Assembly (NCBI GenBank): GCA_011503125.2
Contig: WWBZ02000082.1
Span: 744,001-808,000, forward strand
Direction: 5' to 3'
Length of the DNA: 64,000 bases
Source: Botryosphaeria dothidea
Lineage: Eukaryota; Ascomycota; Dothideomycetes; Botryosphaeriales; Botryosphaeriaceae
The notes beneath the pieces are model-generated. The model searched no databases, had not been told where the DNA came from, and saw only the letters and a program-made list of their open reading frames with translations. The stretch's first letter is position 1; each line of letters opens with the position of its first letter. This document shows, in pieces, positions 34,386-46,309 of this stretch. The position numbers were made by a program, and so were the translations under genes.

Positions 34386-36094
34386 ATGCTCGAACAGCTC
34401 GTCGACCGCGTCTCGCCGCAATCTCTTGCCCTCTGCCTCGCCGTGCTCTATGTCGTCTACTCGCTCGCCAGTCGCATCAATGAGGCGGCCAAGCTGCGCG
34501 CCCTGGGGGGCCGCTCGCCCGTCCGCACCACCTATCTCCCGCTCGGCCTCGATCTCGTCTACACGGCCGTGAAGGCGACGCTGAACAATGCGAGCTATGA
34601 ATTCTGGCTGGACAACTTCCGTGTCGCTGGCAACCCCGAAAACCCGTACACAGTCGAGGCCGGCGTTGGCGGCATGCGGACCATCTTCACTGCCGACCCG
34701 GACAACGTCAAGGCTATCCTGGCCACCCAGTTTGCCGATTACGGCAAGGGCGAGCGCTTCAACCAGGAATGGCACGAGTTCCTTGGGAACAGCATCTTCA
34801 CAACCGACGGCACCAAGTGGCACAGCTCCCGCCAGTTGATCAGGCCTCAATTCATCAAGGATCGCCTCAGCGACATTGCCGTTTTCGAACGGCACATCAA
34901 TGTCCTGCTGAATCATCTTGGAGGCAATGGCGAGACGGTCGATATCATGGATCTGCTCTTCAGGTAGCCCGTCAGCTTCTTCGTAACGTGATTCATCCTA
35001 ACGCCAGAACAGATACACCTTGGATGCTGCAACCGACTTTCTGCTCGGCCGCAGCGTCGAGAGTCTGAACAATCCTTCAGCTGAATTTGCCGAGGCCTTC
35101 GCGCAAGTCCAGCACGTGCAAGGCTTGATCGCAAAGAGCGGGTATGCTTTGCTCCCGACTCTCTGAACCACTGAACTGTCTGTCTGACTTTCGTAGCCCC
35201 ATCAATTGGATGATACCCCGAAAGCAATTTCGCAAAAACCTCCGGAAGATGAATGAGTTCATCGAGCCATTCATCGACCAGGCTTTGAACCTATCACCAG
35301 AAGAGCTTGAGAAAAGGACCAAGAACGAAGAAGGCTATACTTTCTTACATGCGCTTGCCTCTTATACCAGGGATCGTGCTGTTCTTCGTGACCAACTCGC
35401 TGCCATTCTTCTCGCTGGCAGAGATACGACTGCTTGTACCTTGTCCTGGCTCTTTTATGAGCTCTCCAACCACCCTAAGGTTGTCGAAAAGCTGAGGGCC
35501 GAGATTCTTGCGGTTGTCGGAAAGGATGCAATGCCCACATATGAGCATCTGAAGAACATGAAGTACCTTCAAGTAAGCGCTTGTTGACACAGCGAAATGC
35601 AAGGATTAACATGTACGTCACAGCACACCATCAACGAGGTCCTCCGCCTCTATCCCGTCGTCCCATTCAACATACGTTTTGCGCTTCGAGACACGACACT
35701 GCCCCGCGGCGGAGGCCCTGACGGCAACTCACCGATTGGAGTGCTCAAAGATACGCCCATCGGCTACTCCACTCTGGTTATGCAGCGCCGCGCTGATATT
35801 TACCCGCCTGTGTCTGAGTCCTTCCCGCCCGTCCTTTCATTTGCCCCGGAACGGTGGGACTCTTGGACGCCAAAGACGTGGACATATATTCCCTTCAATG
35901 GCGGGCCGCGGATCTGCATCGGGCAGCAGTTTGCGCTTACCGAGATGGCCTACACGGTCGTGCGGCTGTTGCAGCGCTTCGAGAGAGTGGAGAACCGAAC
36001 GAATGGCCATCCGGGTTTGAAGACGGATATCGTACTGCAGCCGGCGCGTGAGACATTCGTGGCGTTCTATGCGGCGTCGCAGCACGAGAAGTGA
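34386..36094 (+). CDS. Cytochrome P450, CYP52/alkane-fatty acid hydroxylase-like
   Basis: Probable ER monooxygenase; the closest recognisable group is CYP52-type omega-hydroxylases of n-alkanes and fatty acids, but substrate is inference. Four exons (34386-34963, 35013-35141, 35197-35572, 35624-36094) give 517 residues. N-terminal anchor around LALCLAVLYVVYSLA; helix C WHSSRQLIRPQF; I-helix AAILLAGRDTTACTLSW with the AGxDTT oxygen-activation motif; ExxR in NEVLRLYPVVPFNIR; PERW loop in FAPERWDSW; heme-binding FNGGPRICIGQQFAL with the axial Cys. All catalytic motifs are intact. It sits between a wall hexosaminidase and a surface protein without an obvious reductase or biosynthetic partner nearby, so it looks like a stand-alone gene. 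Confidence 0.92.
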
Positions 36095-36822
36095 GCAGGA
36101 AAAGGCGACCTTTCTGCGCCGTCAAAGGGAGCAGTTTCATGTTCATTTGCCCGTGAGATGGGCGCTTATTGAGATACCAGAGAGCGCGTGCAGGGCTCCA
36201 TATTTAGTTTGAATATCGTCGTTAGCCTAATCTTCAGTATTTCACATCCTTCCATTACGCATTCTCCCATTCCTATCTACTCGACTGCAAATACACAATA
36301 TTTGGTAGGCACGCTTGATGTTGCCCTCTGTCTGCCTGGTGTTTCGTCGTCGTCAGGCATCTACAGTTTGGTTGGAGTTTCAGGCTTGGCTTTCTGCGAC
36401 TCAGGGCGCTGTTGCGACACAACAACACTGAGCCGAACCGGTGTCACCTAGCTACTTGCAGCTAAACACGAACAAAACTGTCTGAGAATGCCGAGAAATC
36501 GTTCCTCAGTAGTACCGCAAGCCAGCGCATACGACATGTCTGCATGATTCGCGGGGCTCCCTCTCATACGCCACCTCTCCATACGTGCGATCACCGTCCC
36601 TTTGCAGTTTCATGGATCGGCTTCATTTCAGATGGCTATATAATGAGGATACGGGTGGCACCGAAAACTTGGATCAGTGGTCAACGCTTCGTCTCCAGTC
36701 TTTTCCTCATAATCGTTTCTCGCAAATTTACTTTCGTTCATCGCACTGCGTGCTGATCTTTTACATATTAATTACCTAAACGGGCTAACCCATTTTATTC
36801 ACCCTTCCTCAACACCCACAAC
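36095..36822 (+). promoter_or_regulatory. Upstream region of the surface-protein gene with TATA box
   Basis: 728 bp. TATATAA at 36637-36643 lies about 180 bp before the ATG at 36823, the clearest TATA box in the window; a CA/CT-rich leader follows. Suggests a strong or inducible promoter. Confidence 0.5.
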
Positions 36823-38154
36823 ATGAAGTACGCCATCATCTTCGCCGCGGCCCTCAGCGTCGCATCCGCTCGGCCCACCCGCCACCACCTCTTCCGCCGC
36901 GAAGTGCCCCAGGAGCACTCACACGAGCAGTTCCTGCGCACTGTCAACACCAACCTCAAGATCAACAACCCCGACAACATCCAGGATGCCGTCTTTGGTC
37001 TTCTCGGAAACGCCGCCGCGTCTGCTGGGCAGGGCAACATTGCAGATACAGGTACGTCCATCAACGACCATTGCATAATAAACGCATTGCTGATCCATTG
37101 TAGACTGCCTCCAGCAGGCCACCGCTGACCGAGCATTCACCAATGCTAAGGCTGCTGGGGATGTCGATGGCATGACTGCTGCTCTTGTCTACCGCGCCAT
37201 CGAGCGTAATACAGGCTCTGTTGGCCTAGCCAGCGTCGCTTGCACCGCCATCAAGGCCGTCAATCCTGAGATCGCGGCACTAACCCAACATCAGGTGCGT
37301 AGACCCTTTCCCTATACAACATCGCTTCAACGACAGATACCAACACTTCAAAACGCCAACCTCATCCAACAGCACATCACTAACCAACCACCCCCAACCA
37401 GGACCCCGCCTCCGACAACGCCGCCGCGACCAACAAGAACATCACCCTCGAGCTAGCCAAGCAAATCGCCTCCATCGGCGGCGACCCGCAAGTCGCGCTC
37501 AAGTCCGGCACCTTCAAGCCGGGCCAGATCGGCGACACGACCGGCGCGGGCAACTCGTGCGACGACGCGAACGACGCCGAAGGGTGCATCTTCAGCCAGA
37601 ATCTTCTCGTCGAGGACGCGACGGCCGCCGAGATCGACACCGCCATCGCCGGCGTCTCCGCTGCCTCGTCGTCGTCGTCGTCGTCGTCCTCCTCCTCCTC
37701 CTCCTCCTCCTCCTCCTCCTCTGCTGCAAGTGCCGCTCCCGCCGCAGCCGACTGTGCTGGAGACGCTGCCGCAGCAGCAGCAGACCCCAACGCCAACTCC
37801 ACCGCCGCAGCCGCATCCTCCTCCTCCTTCTCCTCCGCGGCCCCCGCAGCAGCAGCCGCCGCCGGCAGCACGTCCAGCCTCGACCTCGGCACCGCCACCA
37901 ACCCGACCGTCGTCTTCGGCGCGGGCTTCGACGGGCGCAAGGAGGACAGCTTCGAGCCGGCCGACAAGACCGAGTTCACGCACGGGTCCGCGCAGAACAT
38001 CAAGGTCGTCTCCGACTTCATCTGCCAGCAGCTGGGCACCAAGTTCCAGGCCAGCCAGGCGGCCGTCGACGCGTGCAACCAGGGATCCGCCGCCGCGCAG
38101 GCCAAGACCGGGCAGCAGGCGGCGGACACGTTCAACGCGGCGTTGGGGTTCTGA
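36823..38154 (+). CDS. Secreted Ser/Ala-rich fungal surface protein
   Basis: Belongs to a Pezizomycotina family annotated as putative cell surface protein; biochemical role unknown. Three exons (36823-37051, 37104-37294, 37402-38154) with 52- and 107-bp introns give 390 residues. Signal peptide MKYAIIFAAALSVASA, then a possible Kex2 site (FRR). Conserved blocks: EHSHEQFLRTVNTNLKINNPDNIQDAVFGLL, ADTDCLQQATADRAFTNAKAAGDVDGM, ALKSGTFKPGQIGDTTGAGNSCDDANDAEGCIF. A run of 19 serine codons (about 229-247) and an Ala/Ser linker follow, then a second conserved block from ATNPTVVFGAGFDGRKEDSFEPAD to QAADTFNAALGF. No GPI-type tail, so soluble or wall-trapped. A long minus-strand frame opposite is a shadow. 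Confidence 0.82.
37666..37722 (+). repeat. Trinucleotide repeat encoding 19 serines
   Basis: (TCG)n followed by (TCC)n, in frame within the surface-protein gene. Such runs slip during replication and usually vary in length between strains. Confidence 0.9.
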
Positions 38155-39038
38155 GGAGGGGGCAGCGGAGGCATATGTGTGTGGGGAGGGTGGGTTGGGG
38201 TTTTGGTCTGCATGTGTTTTTGTGTGAGTGGGACGACGTTTTATGTGGCCTTCTTTTACTTTTATTTTTTCGATTCTTGATCCGGATTTCATGAACATGT
38301 AGTAGTACGTACCGGCAGGTCGGTTGGTTCGGAAGTCAATGATAAACAGGTTCAACATCAAGTCATGTATGTTAAGAATGGAATGGTGTACCTTGAAGTG
38401 AACGAACACTGCAAGTAGCAGGAAACATCCAAAGACCCAGTGGTGCTCCTGCCGAGTAAAAAGAGGTGCCCCTTTATCATCGGTCATGGGCAGTTGAAGC
38501 ATTCGTCCGGACGCAAATGTAATCAGTCTATCCGAATATCTGTGTCTGGATGAATGCTTCGACTGCCCACGCATATTTGTTTCGATATCCTGGGGCGCGG
38601 GACTGTCAGCAATCTTTTTTGTGCACCAGGGTAGATGATTCTACTATGGCTATCAAACTGAAAGCTAATATTATCTGATCTAGTAGCCGATATAATACAT
38701 TCATCTAGTCACATCATTAATCACAGAAGCCATGAGCACAGAGGAACAGCTTAAATGAATGAAAGCTCAATAGCACCACCTGTAAGGAAGCAGAAACCAA
38801 ACGCCCAGCAATGCAGCTATATCTACGACAGAGACCTGCCTCTTTACACTTCATGTCTATCAACCCCTTTTGCGTCGTTAAAAAAAAAGTCAACGCGTGT
38901 TCAACTTTTTGGTGCCATTTTCCCGGTCATTTCCCAACCCAAACACCACGGGTGTCAACCAAGCATCCTCACCCGATGAACCCGCTTTGAAAACATAAAC
39001 GAACGACAAAAATAAGGAAAGGTTGATCCGCCACCTCC
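38155..39038. other. Convergent intergenic region, no gene seen
   Basis: 884 bp between the surface-protein gene and RPA135 3' ends. AT-rich in the middle. Contains a near-palindromic stretch around 38483-38565 where cagttgaagcattcgtcc recurs as an inverted copy (ggatgaatgcttcgactg). No coding signal. Confidence 0.4.
38483..38568. repeat. Imperfect inverted repeat / possible hairpin
   Basis: The stretch gggcagttgaagcattcgtcc near 38488-38508 is nearly the reverse complement of ggatgaatgcttcgactgccc near 38549-38569, with about 40 bp between. Arms of about 20 bp with two mismatches could fold in RNA at the ends of two convergent transcripts. Confidence 0.55.
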
Positions 39039-42000
39039 TCAAGGCTCGATGTTGAACTTCATCTTCACGCCCATAGACGCAAGCTCGACGTCCAAATACT
39101 TCAGCACACCGGGGACCGCCACAACAGCGACGTCCTCGCCACCCGTCCAGCGCATACCCTGGCCATCCTCCCAGACCTCGCTCTTCGACTCCCAGCCCTC
39201 GGCGGGCTTGGCACAGCGCCTGCACCTGGTGATATTGCCGCCGCGCTTGCCACGGCCATACCCGTTGACCGTGGGCGTTGTGCTGAGGAAGCAGCCACAG
39301 CTGCGACAGACCCAAGCCTTGGTGTAGTCGGAGCAGTTCATGAGACGGTCTTGCAGCAGGTGGGCAGTGCCGTGGGCGAGCAGAGAGTCGCGCTCCATCT
39401 CTCCGACACGGATACCACCACCCTTCTTACGACCCTTGATGGGTTGGCCGGTGAGGGCGTTGTTCGGACCGGTGGTACGCACTTGGTATTTGTCGTTGAC
39501 CATGTGACGCAGACGCTGGTAATAGACAACACCGATGTAGATGTCAGCGTGGAGCTCCTGGCCTGTGATGCCAGAGTACATGGGCTCGTTGCCGTAGTAG
39601 TTGTAACCCGCCATTTTGAGCTGGTGGCCGAAATAGTCGACGGCAGTGTTACGCTCATCGAACCGCCAAGGCGTGCTGTCCTGTGAGAGACCGTGCAGGG
39701 CACCAGCCTTACCGGCAAGCGACTCAACGAACATGCCAATGGTCATACGAGACGGGAAAGCGTGAGGATTGATGATGACATCGGGCTGCATGCCAGACTC
39801 AGAGAAAGGCATGTCAACGCAGGGCCACTTCTGAGACATGACACCCTTCTGTCCGTGACGCGAGGAGAATTTGTCACCAATGACCGGGGAACGCGGGACA
39901 CGGATCTTGATGCTGACGGCCTGGAGCGGCTCAGCTCCAGTCTCTGAACCAATGATGCGGACCTCTTCGATGAAGCCGATTTCATCGTCCTTGTACTTCT
40001 CGAAAGAGGTTTGACCATCCTTATTGACGTATTCTCCTTTGGAAGCGTCGTAAGTAACAGTGTGATACGCACAAATGATATCGCCCTTCTGCAGCATGGT
40101 GCCAATGTGCGGTAGGCCATCATCATCAAGCTTGAGACGCCAGTCTGCTTTGACGATCCCATCAGGAGCAAAGCCAAAAAGCTTCGAGACTCGCTTGGTG
40201 CCCTTGGTCCTAGAGCCCTCATTGAGATCGATTTTCTTAGTCTTGTAGATAGTACCGTGACCGAAGCCGCGCTCGTGTGCTGACTTGTTAATGATCATTG
40301 CGTCGCTTAGAGTCTAGGTTAGCTTCCTTCCCATTAACATGCATAATTCTCTCACTTACTCCATGTCATAACCCGTGTACGAACTGTGAATGTCAGTTTC
40401 GTTGTTACTTTCATTTTCAGAACCGGCTCGCTTACATAACTGCGACAACAGCGTTCATGCCGTTGGGGAAGTTGTCTAAACCGTATTCGTTGTGCAGCGG
40501 AGGACGGACAACCGGAGTTTGTCCGGTCTGAAGACGATAGGTTTTGTTGTCTGTACGGTATGCCGATGCTGTACCAGGGGTACCCATAGATTGTTTACCC
40601 ATCTGACACTGGTACATGTTGCGGGGACTCTGATTGAAATCCGAGAAAGGCGTTTGGTTGGCAACAATCGAGAGGATGTTCGTAGGATCGTACTCGACGT
40701 GGGTCGAATCACCGGATACGATTTCAGGTTCGGTGCAAGCAATCGACATGTAGGGTTGCTCGAAAGGACCGACATAGTCAAGATCATCTAGAGGCAGGTA
40801 CTTGACAGGTCTGTACAATCTAGCCGATTGGGTGAACATGTAGACGCCCGGGTACTGACCACCGTTGGACATTGGAATGTAACCGATCTCGAGTTCCCTG
40901 GGGACGTTGTGACTGCCCTCCACCTTCCAATAGCGGAGAGTGTCGCTGATAACCTTGGCCTGTTTTGGAGAACAGAAGCCGAGGATCCGACCATCGAGTT
41001 GCACCACGACGCTCTCATCAAGCAGCGCTGATGACACGTTCGAAATGCCGAGTTGAGCGATGAGGCCAGGGATAGCGGATGCATTCACATCCGAGGTGGA
41101 AATCTTGCACTTATGCGCGAGATGGTTAAGCAGACCGCAAGGGCTACCATCAGGCGTATGCACAGGGCAAAGGAAACCCCAGCTCTCCGGCAACAGCTTT
41201 CTCACTGTTGTTGTCTTCAATTCGGCGAAGAAACTTCCTCTGTGAACCATGCGGAAGTGACTGATGAACCGGTAGAAGTTGATCTTTTCAGCAACAACAG
41301 TGTATCCGGAAGTTTGCTGCAGATCAAGACCGCTGGAGCTGACCAGGTTCCCCGTCGCCAAAAAATATTCAAAAGCATTACCCAAATTTTCGTTCGTCCT
41401 CCTTACTATCTTCCCCAAGAAGTCCTTCTCGAATTCCGGGTCGGTGAAGCGGTGTCCGGAAAATCTGCACCACTCGGAAGAAACAGCGCGGATCGACATT
41501 AGCCAATCCTCAATCTTCTCTTTCATGATCATGCCGTAAAGAAAGCCTCCGAGAAGAATTTCCTGATTCTGGACCGCATCGGGGTTGTCTACTGTGCATT
41601 CACCCTCGACAAGTGAGTAGAGCTTTTTGATCATGAACAGAAGCATCTTAAACTTGTCGGTATCCTGGCTCTCGGTCACGTCAGATGATCCTAGGTGGGG
41701 CAAGACGATTTTCCGCAAGAACTCAGCACCTGCATCCTCGTCGGGCATATCGTCGGGCACGCCAAGCACGACCTTGAACTTGCTACCAAGATATGCTCGT
41801 GTCTTTGCCTTGCTGTGGATCCCATATGCCTTGTATGTCCGGAGAAGTAGTTCCACGCGGTCGGTAACGAACTGCTTGTCAGCCAGCCCCTTGGATCCAG
41901 CAGCGCCAACCAAGCCCTCGAAGATTTCGCGATCGTTCGTCTCAACCAATGACTTCAATATCATCACGACGGGAATGAGATATTCGTTTTTTCTCCACGA

Positions 42001-42824
42001 GAAACGGAAGGTAACATTTCCATCGGTCAGATAGTGGAGAACGTTCGTTTGCGAGGTTTGGTCGGGACGGACAGAGCGGATCTGAATACCGAATTTCGAG
42101 TAACTAGAGCCTCTCCCTTGGAAGCTGGGACGAACGATGGCCATCGGAAAGTTCCTCTTGCCGACAATGAGCATACGGATTAGCTTCTCCAGACCGTTGA
42201 CGAGGAAGTAACCTCCGAGTTCCTCAGTCTCTTCTTTAGCATTGACGAGCTCCGCCGGAGTCATGCCTTCAAGATGACACCTATTGGTCTGGAAGAGTTA
42301 GCCATATACTCTTATTCACTGAAAAAATTCTCTCCACTCACCCTAAGCATGATAGGGAGCTGGCCGAGCTCACGGACAGACTCCTTCCATTCGCCGCCAT
42401 TGACACGCCACTCCAATCTCGCCCGCAGCTTTCCTCTGTATGTGGCATGCCTCTCACGGCACTCTGAAGGAAGAATATTCCGGCTCGAGCCTAGGGCAAA
42501 TTTGTTGCTTGCCGGGAGGACGGGCTTCTCGAGATAAACGTCACGGACGCGGACGCTGAGACGGTTGCGGGGGCCGACGGTGGTATTGTCGCCATCGAGG
42601 AAGGTCTTGACGCCAATGTCCTTGAGACCATTCTCTAGGATGCCATTCTTCTCGAAAATGGCATTGAAGGAGTGAATGTGCGGTTCGATGGCAGCAGCCA
42701 GCGCGGGATACGCGGTGTGGTCGGTGGGCGGGTTCTGGAAGAGCTTGTGGCGGCGAACGGTATCATACTGGGAGCCCCAGGCGGTCTCGGTCTTCGCCTT
42801 CCTCTTGGAATGCGAGGGCGCCAT
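39039..42824 (-). CDS. RPA135: DNA-directed RNA polymerase I second-largest subunit
   Basis: Catalytic partner of RPA190 in the polymerase that makes the large rRNA precursor. Four exons: 42824-42342, 42288-40436, 40383-40360 (24 nt) and 40305-39039, giving 1208 residues. The start at 42824 has context accATGg; an in-frame ATG at 42860 would add 12. Landmarks: TNRCHLEGMTPAELV across intron 1, [69 protein letters not shown] (made from the micro-exon), GDKFSSRHGQKGVMSQKWP, GQELHADIYIGVVYYQRLRHMV and a C-terminal zinc motif CRSCGCF...CRRCAKP. Pol I identity rests on the N-terminus and the short clamp region rather than Pol II/III features. Confidence 0.96.
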
Positions 42825-43525
42825 GGTGGAGGACGGGATCTTTTTCGTCTGGCGAGGCAAGTGATGCTTGCGCTGGCGATGCGCTTGGGCGGGCGGAAAG
42901 TCCCCGCAAAAAAAAAAAAAATTCGGCGCGCGGTGTTGGAACTACTGCAGGGCGTGCACACTCATCACACGGCCGGGTCTGCGCTGGCGGAGGCGTGGGG
43001 GCAGAGCAAAAGAAAGCTGGCGCGCGCAGGCTTCGGCGAGAGGGTGTTTCGCGGCGCTCAGAAAAAAAGTCGAGGCAGTTTGCGCGCTCGGACCTTGGCT
43101 GGCGCTGCTGCACCTCTGCCCGACGGTGCTGCGGACAGGGATTGGGCAGCACGCTCTACCGCCCGCTCGAAGCGGTTTAGCAGATCGGCTTCCCGCAAGA
43201 AGATACCCAGACGCCTGCACCACCTCTCTCGTGCACATGCGGCGCCGTGGTTTTTGCCCTTGTATCCTCCATCTCCCGCCCGGCCGCCATCACCGCAAAG
43301 CTCCTCACGACTCGCCCGCGCGTGGGTTGCAAGAGGCCTGCTCTCGTTGATTTCTATCTAGCTTAACCGCCGCGGCCGCAAGGCAGACAAGGCCCCGCAT
43401 CCCAGGAACCCTAGACTGAGCTCTTCACGCGCCTCGGGCCCTTCCGCAGCTACTCACTACCCACCCGTAGCGGACTCACGCTCCCACCTCGAGACCAGAG
43501 ACAGCAGCACCGCTTCCTCCTTACC
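42825..43525. promoter_or_regulatory. Divergent promoter region between RPA135 and ARL8
   Basis: 701 bp. A 14-nt A-run at 42908-42921 lies about 85-97 bp from the RPA135 start and could act as a nucleosome-excluding poly(dA:dT) tract. The ARL8 side is C/T-rich. Confidence 0.45.
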
Positions 43526-44595
43526 ATGGCCGGCTTCTTCAGGCGCATCTACGATTGGCTGCTGCGTCTGTTCTGGTGAGTGCGCGAGCGCGCCGTCTGA
43601 TATCCCATCAGGCCCATCCGTCATCATCCATCATCGCCTGCACCGCGTCGTGTCCGCCTCACTGCCCCTCAGCCGCCCTCTGCGCGAAAAGAAACATCCT
43701 GCAGCCGCGTGCGCACCCCGCTGACCCGGCCTCGTCGGCCTCCACAGGGCGACCGAGATGGACATCACCATGATCGGCCTGCAAAACGCGGGCAAGACGT
43801 CGTTGCTGCGAGTTCTGGCGGTGAGTATCTACCCTTTCGGGACCGGCCCGTGCAACGTCGCGCTGAATTCCCGGGCCCTTGACACTGACGAGACCAGGGC
43901 GGCGAGTTTACCATCGAGTGCGTCCAAGCCCGCTCTGCTCCGCGATGGATGCATCCATTTGCGCCGCAGCCTGCGCCAATTTTGCACTGACCAGTTGTGT
44001 GTCCAGCTCGATTCCCACCGTGGGGTTCAACATGAAGCGAGTCCAGAAGGGCCATGTGACCCTGAAGTGGTATGTATCGCAGGGATCTTTCCTTAGGCCG
44101 TCATGTGCCAACCCCCAAAAGCATCGGTGTGGTCGACATCGCGAATGCGAGATAGCACCAAGCCGAGCGATTTGCTAATTCTGTTTGTGATGCCTCAGTT
44201 GGGACCTTGGTGGTCAGCCCAGGTTTCGGTCCATGTGGGAGCGGTACTGCCGCGGGGTGAATGCCATTGTGTAGGATCTTTGACGGTCGCATTTTGCGCG
44301 CGCTTTGCTTATCGACTGCAGATTCATCGTGGACTCGGCGGATAAAGACGCGCTTCCCGTTGCGCGCGAGGAGCTCCAGTTGCTGCTGGAAAAGCCGGCG
44401 TTGGAGGGCATCCCGCTGCTCGTGCTGGGCAACAAGTCCGACCTGCCCGACAAGGTCTCGGTCGACGAGCTGATCGAGGCGCTGAACCTGCGCTCCGTGT
44501 CGCATCGGGAGGTGAGCTGCTACGGCATCAGCGCGAAAGAAGAAACCAATCTGGACGCCGTGCTGCAGTGGCTGATTGCGCGCTCGAGCAAATAA
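43526..44595 (+). CDS. ARL8: ADP-ribosylation factor-like GTPase ARL8
   Basis: Small GTPase placing lysosome/vacuole-type organelles on kinesin tracks in animals; conserved in filamentous fungi. Six exons: 43526-43575, 43748-43820, 43898-43917 (20 nt), 44007-44069, 44199-44270, 44322-44595, giving 183 residues. The amphipathic N-terminal helix MAGFFRRIYDWLLRLFW lacks Gly2, so no myristoylation, as in Arl8. P-loop GLQNAGKT (27-34), switch I TIDSIPTVGFNM, switch II WDLGGQPRFRSMWERYCRGVNAIV (70-93), NKSD (130-133) and CYGISAK. The motif WERYCRG marks Arl8 among Arf proteins. Introns are 172, 77, 89, 129 and 51 bp; none of the exons before the last leaves a long open frame. Confidence 0.94.
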
Positions 44596-46309
44596 AGCCC
44601 AGGCGCGACGGCACGGTTTGGTGGATCTTGACGACTATGACGACGAATCTCCTCATGCCTATGCTACCATCAATACGGCAGTCAGCTTTATACGATATGC
44701 GTTAACGAGACACGACATGATGGAAAGACGAAAGCAAAGGCTAGCAATGGCCGCCCCATTTTCTTCTTGGTTTGGGTTTCCTTTGCGAGGCAGCGTAACA
44801 TGTGCATTCTTTTTAGCCCGTTGATCTTCTTCTCCGGCGTGCTGCGAGGGCGACCTCGTGGGCGGCCGACTATTTTTTATTATTTTTCTGTGGCTGGCGG
44901 CTGGAGGAGGGGATTGGAGGCGCCTTTCCGTAGCGGCGAGCCGGTATATTCGTGTGTCTTCCGTGTAGTTCCTTGGACCGGCTTTGCAAAAGAGGGCAGC
45001 TCAAGCAACAAAAGGGAGGCGCTGTGGCACGCCGGTCATGGGAGGGGTCGGTTTCCAAGCTCGAGGATATCCATAGTCGCGGAATGCCAGTGACATTCTC
45101 CTTTGCGAAGCGGGCGCGAGTCCGGGGGCACAGTCGCAGAGCTGCGCGGGCAATTGGCAGCGCGACAATTGTTGTGAGAAGCAAGCAAAAAATATCGCGT
45201 GGGCTAAGCTAGCAGCAGTGCGCGACGAATTGAACATATTTCAGCCCAGAGCTCCAGGGCCTCATGCAATGCCAGCGCATCACCCCAAACAGGCTTAGTG
45301 CGCCGTCAGTGGCCACGAGCTCGCGGTGCGCCCAGCTCTTCCGAAGGAGCAGACAGCTGCTTGCGCTGACACGGACACGTCAAGGCGGCTGAAACATCTG
45401 AGCAGTCCAGAGTCACGCTGCCCGCGCAGCTGCGCGCCCACGCCCTCCCTCACCTCGCCGCTCCACCCACCGCCGCGCGAGGGCTGGCTGACCACGCCCC
45501 GCCAGCGCCCAGTCAGAGCAGAGCGCCGTGGTACGGGCGGGCTCGGCAGCGTGTTTTCTCTGCGATCAGGGCTGCGTACGGGAGCAAGCGACAGGCTTCC
45601 CCGGACGAATGAGGTGCGCCTGCGGAGCAAGACCCAAGCCCAGCATGGCTAACCATTGCCCGTGCCGCCCCCTCGACTGACGTCGTTCGGCATTGCTGGG
45701 GGGGACGCGTCTGAAACATGTCTTGTCCGCTCGACAGAGATCTGGAGAGCCGCTTGCCATTGCCCTCCTTTCTGAAACGCGCGTTTTGATCTGGCTGGGG
45801 GGGAGAACAGGTGCCATCTCCGCAGCCTCTGAGTCAAGCTCCGATTGGTTGGACAAGGCTACGCAGCGCCAGCTTGGAATTCGAACCGCTCAGCCTGATG
45901 GAGAAGCAGATGGATTGATCGGCAAGATCTCCGGACTTTGCGAGTCTTCGGAGTCCGTGGGAAAAGTATTTGGAGGTTGATCTCAAATGCATGAAGACTC
46001 CAAGCAATTGTGCGGACGCACAACGACAAGCACTCTTAGCATATGTTCAGAAAATGTCCAATCGCGTGCTTCTTATCACATTAGATATTTCACAAACAAA
46101 AACGCAATAGACAACTCGTTGCGCTGTCCTCAGGCGCTGGAAGCTTTCCCGAGTGTTGCGGCTCTTCCCCAGCTAGGAACCGGGGTATTCCCCGATAAGA
46201 TAAGGGAAACTTTTCGTGCTAGTGACATCTTCATCTCCGCCTCCGAAGCCTCGGCGACCACCACCATCTCCGCTTCAGAACCCACTGCGCAGTCGCACCG
46301 CCCGTTACC
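44596..46309. other. 1.7-kb intergenic region, no gene seen
   Basis: Between ARL8 and IMP3, same strand. No frame with recognisable motifs. A GATAAGATAAG stretch lies at 46194-46204, about 105 bp before the IMP3 ATG. I looked for tRNA-like T-arms; the best candidate near 45880 lacks a pairing stem. Confidence 0.4.

Noticed and set aside
37453..38574. 373-codon minus-strand frame with poly-Gly opposite the surface protein
   Set aside because: Gly and Arg runs are the complement of the TCC/TCG serine repeat; no promoter or splice logic.
45861..45900. Possible tRNA T-arm (GGTTCGAATTCC on the minus strand)
   Set aside because: The flanking five-base stems do not pair and no acceptor, D or anticodon arms fit around it.
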